Source: Bacillus_BA fengqiuensis
Lineage (GTDB): Bacteria > Bacillota > Bacilli > Bacillales > Bacillaceae_H
DNA length: 64,000 nt
Strand: one strand, 5' to 3'
Assembly (NCBI GenBank): GCA_030813035.1
Contig: JAUSTV010000014.1
A program made the translations under genes and the position numbers. This document shows, piece after piece, positions 61,781 through 64,000 of this stretch (position 1 is the stretch's first letter; every line of letters begins with the position of its first letter). The notes under the pieces were generated by a model that was given only the letters and a program-made list of their open reading frames with translations, ran no database searches and was not told where the DNA came from.

Positions 61781-62791
61781 ATGAGAGATATACTGCAAGG
61801 AAAACTTGGTTTTGGTACGGCACCACTAGGTAATATGTACCGTGATATCCCGGAGGAAGAAGCAATCGCAACAGTGGATGCTGCTTGGGAGAGTGGCATT
61901 CGTTATTTTGACACGGCCCCATTCTATGGAGCTGGTTTAGCAGAGATTCGCCTTGGTGAAGCACTGTCGAAACGAAATCGTAATGATTATGTTTTAAGCA
62001 CGAAAGTAGGTCGAATCATTTCGGATGAACTGGAAGACCCATCTGCACGTGACTTAGGAGAAAAAGGGGGACTTTTCGAATTCGGCCGTAAGAATAAAAT
62101 CATCAATGACTACAGCGCGGATGCAACCCTTCGCTCTATCGAGCAGAGTTTGAAACGTTTAAAAACAGATCGTCTGGACATTGTTTATATTCATGATATA
62201 GCGCAGGACTTTTATGGCGATGATTGGCTTTCACAATTTGAAACTGCCCGAACTGGGGCATTCCGTGTGCTCACACGTTTACGTGAAGAAGGCGTAATTA
62301 AGGCATGGGGACTCGGAGTAAACCGGGTAGAACCAATTGAGCTCATGCTGGACTTGGAAGAAGCGAAGCCAGATGTATCCTTGCTGGCTGGTCGTTACAC
62401 ATTGTTGGACCATGAGCGTGCGCTGCAACGAGTAATGCCTGCAGCTGCAAAACATAATATGGACATTGTCGTCGGTGGTCCATACAGCTCGGGTGTTCTT
62501 GCTGGAGGTACTCACTTCGAATACCAAAAAGCGTCACCAGAAATCATAGCAAAAGTTGAAAAAATCAAAAATATGGCAGATCGTCATCAAATCAGCATCA
62601 AGGCTGCTGCTTTACAATTTTCACTGGCTAATCCGGCAGTTGCGGCTGTCATTCCTGGTGCTAGTCGACCTGAGCGAATTGCAGAAGACAAAGCTGCATT
62701 GAACACAGTGATTCCGGCAGCATTCTGGGAAGAAATGCGCGAACAAAAACTGGTCGCATCTCATGCACCACTACCAATCAACGTTAAATAA
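61781..62791 (+). CDS. Aldo/keto reductase
   Basis: A 336-residue NAD(P)H-dependent oxidoreductase. The catalytic set is visible in order: YFDTAPFYGAG (Asp and Tyr), STKVG (Lys) and VYIHDI (His). The C-terminal IPGASRPERIAED fits cofactor binding. It is similar to D-threo-aldose 1-dehydrogenase-like members. AAGGAGG precedes the ATG. It is co-transcribed with the SRPBCC gene 17 bases downstream, behind the operator-like repeats. Confidence 0.88.
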   Translation: MRDILQGKLGFGTAPLGNMYRDIPEEEAIATVDAAWESGIRYFDTAPFYGAGLAEIRLGEALSKRNRNDYVLSTKVGRIISDELEDPSARDLGEKGGLFEFGRKNKIINDYSADATLRSIEQSLKRLKTDRLDIVYIHDIAQDFYGDDWLSQFETARTGAFRVLTRLREEGVIKAWGLGVNRVEPIELMLDLEEAKPDVSLLAGRYTLLDHERALQRVMPAAAKHNMDIVVGGPYSSGVLAGGTHFEYQKASPEIIAKVEKIKNMADRHQISIKAAALQFSLANPAVAAVIPGASRPERIAEDKAALNTVIPAAFWEEMREQKLVASHAPLPINVK

Positions 62792-62808
62792 AAAGGAGAG
62801 TAATCAAT

Positions 62809-63225
62809 ATGGCACATACTACTACATCTATTAAAGTCCTTGCTACACCTGAGCAGGTATGGCAATTAATCGGAGGTTTTAACTCACTTCCAGACTGGCT
62901 ACCTTATATTCCTAGCAGTGAACTAAGCGAAGGTGGACGTGTCCGTCATCTAGCTAACCCTGATGGGGATGTGATCATAGAGCGTCTGGAAGCATTTAAT
63001 GACAAGGAGCGCTACTATACCTATTCAATTATGAAAGCACCATTTCCGATTACGGATTATTTATCTACCCTACACGTTAAAGAAGATAAGGACGGTGAAT
63101 CATCATTGGTAGAGTGGTCTGGCAGCTTTACGCCTGTAGGAGTTAGTGACGAAGAGGCTATCAATCTGTTCCATGGAATCTATAAAGATGGCTTGAAGGC
63201 ATTGCAACAAGCATTTCTAGATTGA
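62809..63225 (+). CDS. SRPBCC family protein
   Basis: A 138-residue START/polyketide-cyclase-like protein with a hydrophobic ligand pocket: TTTSIKVLATPEQVWQLIGG at the start, LPDWLPYIPSSELSEGG, and EWSGSFTPVGVSDEEAINLF. AAAGGAG lies ahead of the ATG. As the second gene of the AKR operon it probably handles a related small molecule. The ligand is unknown. Confidence 0.83.
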   Translation: MAHTTTSIKVLATPEQVWQLIGGFNSLPDWLPYIPSSELSEGGRVRHLANPDGDVIIERLEAFNDKERYYTYSIMKAPFPITDYLSTLHVKEDKDGESSLVEWSGSFTPVGVSDEEAINLFHGIYKDGLKALQQAFLD

Positions 63226-63242
63226 AGGTTTATCAAGTAACA

Positions 63243-63291
63243 AGAGAGTATCTCGAAGTCCAATTTTGGACTTCGAGATACTCTTTTTTTA
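63243..63291 (+). terminator. Terminator of the AKR-SRPBCC operon
   Basis: A long perfect stem (AGAGTATCTCGAAGTCCAA with its complement) is followed by TTTTTTT. Confidence 0.95.
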
Positions 63292-63458
63292 ACTTATGTG
63301 AACTCCTCTTGAAGACAGCAAGAGGAGTGTTTTTGTGGACTATCTTGTTGCAAACGGGAGGTTAGTGTAACAACTATTGCTTACTATATAGTTTTTCTAT
63401 GCATATAATGAAATAGGGAATTTATTCAGTTAAAAACCATTAAGGAGCCTGGGGAATT

Positions 63459-63734
63459 ATGAAAAAGATTTTAAAAACTTTACTTACCATTGTTGCGTTG
63501 GGGGCTTTACTTTATGGTTCTATTTTCTTTTACACCACTTTAAAATTAAACAGCGTTAAAGAAAAATTATTGAGCAACCATCCTGAGATTACCAAAGTAG
63601 AATCGATAAATAGTCTTGGGCAATGGGGAGAATGGTATCGGGAATTTACAATGGTAGTAACTATTAAGAGTAAAAAATATAGAGTTTGGACATATGATGA
63701 TGGAAAAATAACAGGTAAAGAGTTGATGGATTAA
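63459..63734 (+). CDS. Small membrane-anchored hypothetical protein
   Basis: A 91-residue protein with an N-terminal signal-anchor helix (KKILKTLLTIVALGALLYGS, about 2-21) and a small extracellular domain with alternating strands (REFTMVVTIKSKKYRVWTYD). AAGGAGCC lies ahead of the ATG. No family is recognised. A weak terminator follows (AAAGCTGCCT / AGGTGGCTTT, about 63780-63810). Nothing further is called up to the window end. Confidence 0.65.
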   Translation: MKKILKTLLTIVALGALLYGSIFFYTTLKLNSVKEKLLSNHPEITKVESINSLGQWGEWYREFTMVVTIKSKKYRVWTYDDGKITGKELMD

Positions 63735-64000
63735 TGCGTTTTTTGTTGAACTAACTGGGGAGTTCAACTAGGAACAAATCGAAAGCTGCCTATTTAGGTG
63801 GCTTTTTCATTTTATCGAATGTATGAATTTACATAAGAACTTACATTCAATAAATCCCTTAACAAAAAGCTGACCTGGCTTCTTTAACTAACGGAGCAGG
63901 ATTGTTGTGCGAAATGTTTCTGGCTTAAATTGAGGTTGGTAACAATACTCAGGTAAAGGTCAGACAGTTCCTTTCGGAACTGAAGGATTATATCGAAGAA

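Noticed and set aside
63935..64000. Open frame at the right edge reading IEVGNNTQVKVRQFLSELK
   Set aside because: It looks protein-like, but an in-frame stop lies just before and no usable start or binding site is visible. It could be a decayed or frameshifted gene continuing past the window.

Overview
The window comes from a spore-forming member of the Bacillaceae (Firmicutes). Spore-coat type genes, an SspH-type spore protein, a T-box leader, strong purine-rich ribosome binding sites, the Des/DesK/DesR trio and conserved Bacillus gene groups (yndG-yndH-yndJ, ykoP/ykoQ) all point there. Pyruvate formate-lyase with an Fnr-like site and a complete NiFe hydrogenase operon suggest a facultative anaerobe. 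The overall flavour is Parageobacillus- or Geobacillus-like, but no species can be fixed from this sequence alone.

Layout. 0-5.4 kb: degraded cold-shock and DUF4395 fragments, several small proteins, and a cotSA/cotS-like spore-coat pair behind tandem repeats. 5.5-8.6 kb: pflB-pflA on the minus strand with an Fnr-type palindrome. 8.9-10.7 kb: a T-box (predicted isoleucine, ATC specifier) controlling brnQ. 11-16.1 kb: a yeiH-like transporter and divergent LysR regulator, an M29 aminopeptidase, a family 2 glycosyltransferase and a ferritin-like protein. 16.3-25.4 kb: one tight operon hypA-hypB-hypF-hypC-hypD-hypE, a cytochrome b5-like protein, hydrogenase small and large subunits, and the maturation protease. 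The small subunit has no Tat signal and carries a C-S-G-N motif, which suggests a cytosolic group 2-like uptake enzyme.

27-34 kb: a compact thiazole/oxazole-modified microcin (TOMM) cluster of the heterocycloanthracin/sonorensin type. It has a 102-residue precursor with 16 cysteines in a Cys-Phe rich core, a ThiF-like maturation protein, a fused cyclodehydratase (E1-like plus YcaO, ending in a Pro-rich tail) and a two-domain SagB-type dehydrogenase. Near-identical terminator-like repeats flank the segment that contains this cluster and a divergent PAP2/haloperoxidase-like gene. No transporter or immunity gene is evident.

34-47 kb: many small genes, a DIP1984-family gene followed by a short hairpin-ended insert, a stand-alone tnpB element with an unusual RuvC-II motif, ykoQ and ykoP, a DUF326 copper-binding protein and two YsnF-like DUF2382 genes. 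47-58 kb: yndG-yndH-yndJ, an acetyltransferase, SLH and LysM surface proteins, and des-desK-desR for cold-responsive membrane desaturation. 58-64 kb: sspH, a VOC protein, a frameshifted lipoprotein gene beside an inverted repeat, a patch of unknown genes preceded by a repeated ATGTAAAC element, and an aldo/keto reductase plus SRPBCC operon behind a repeat-rich operator-like region.
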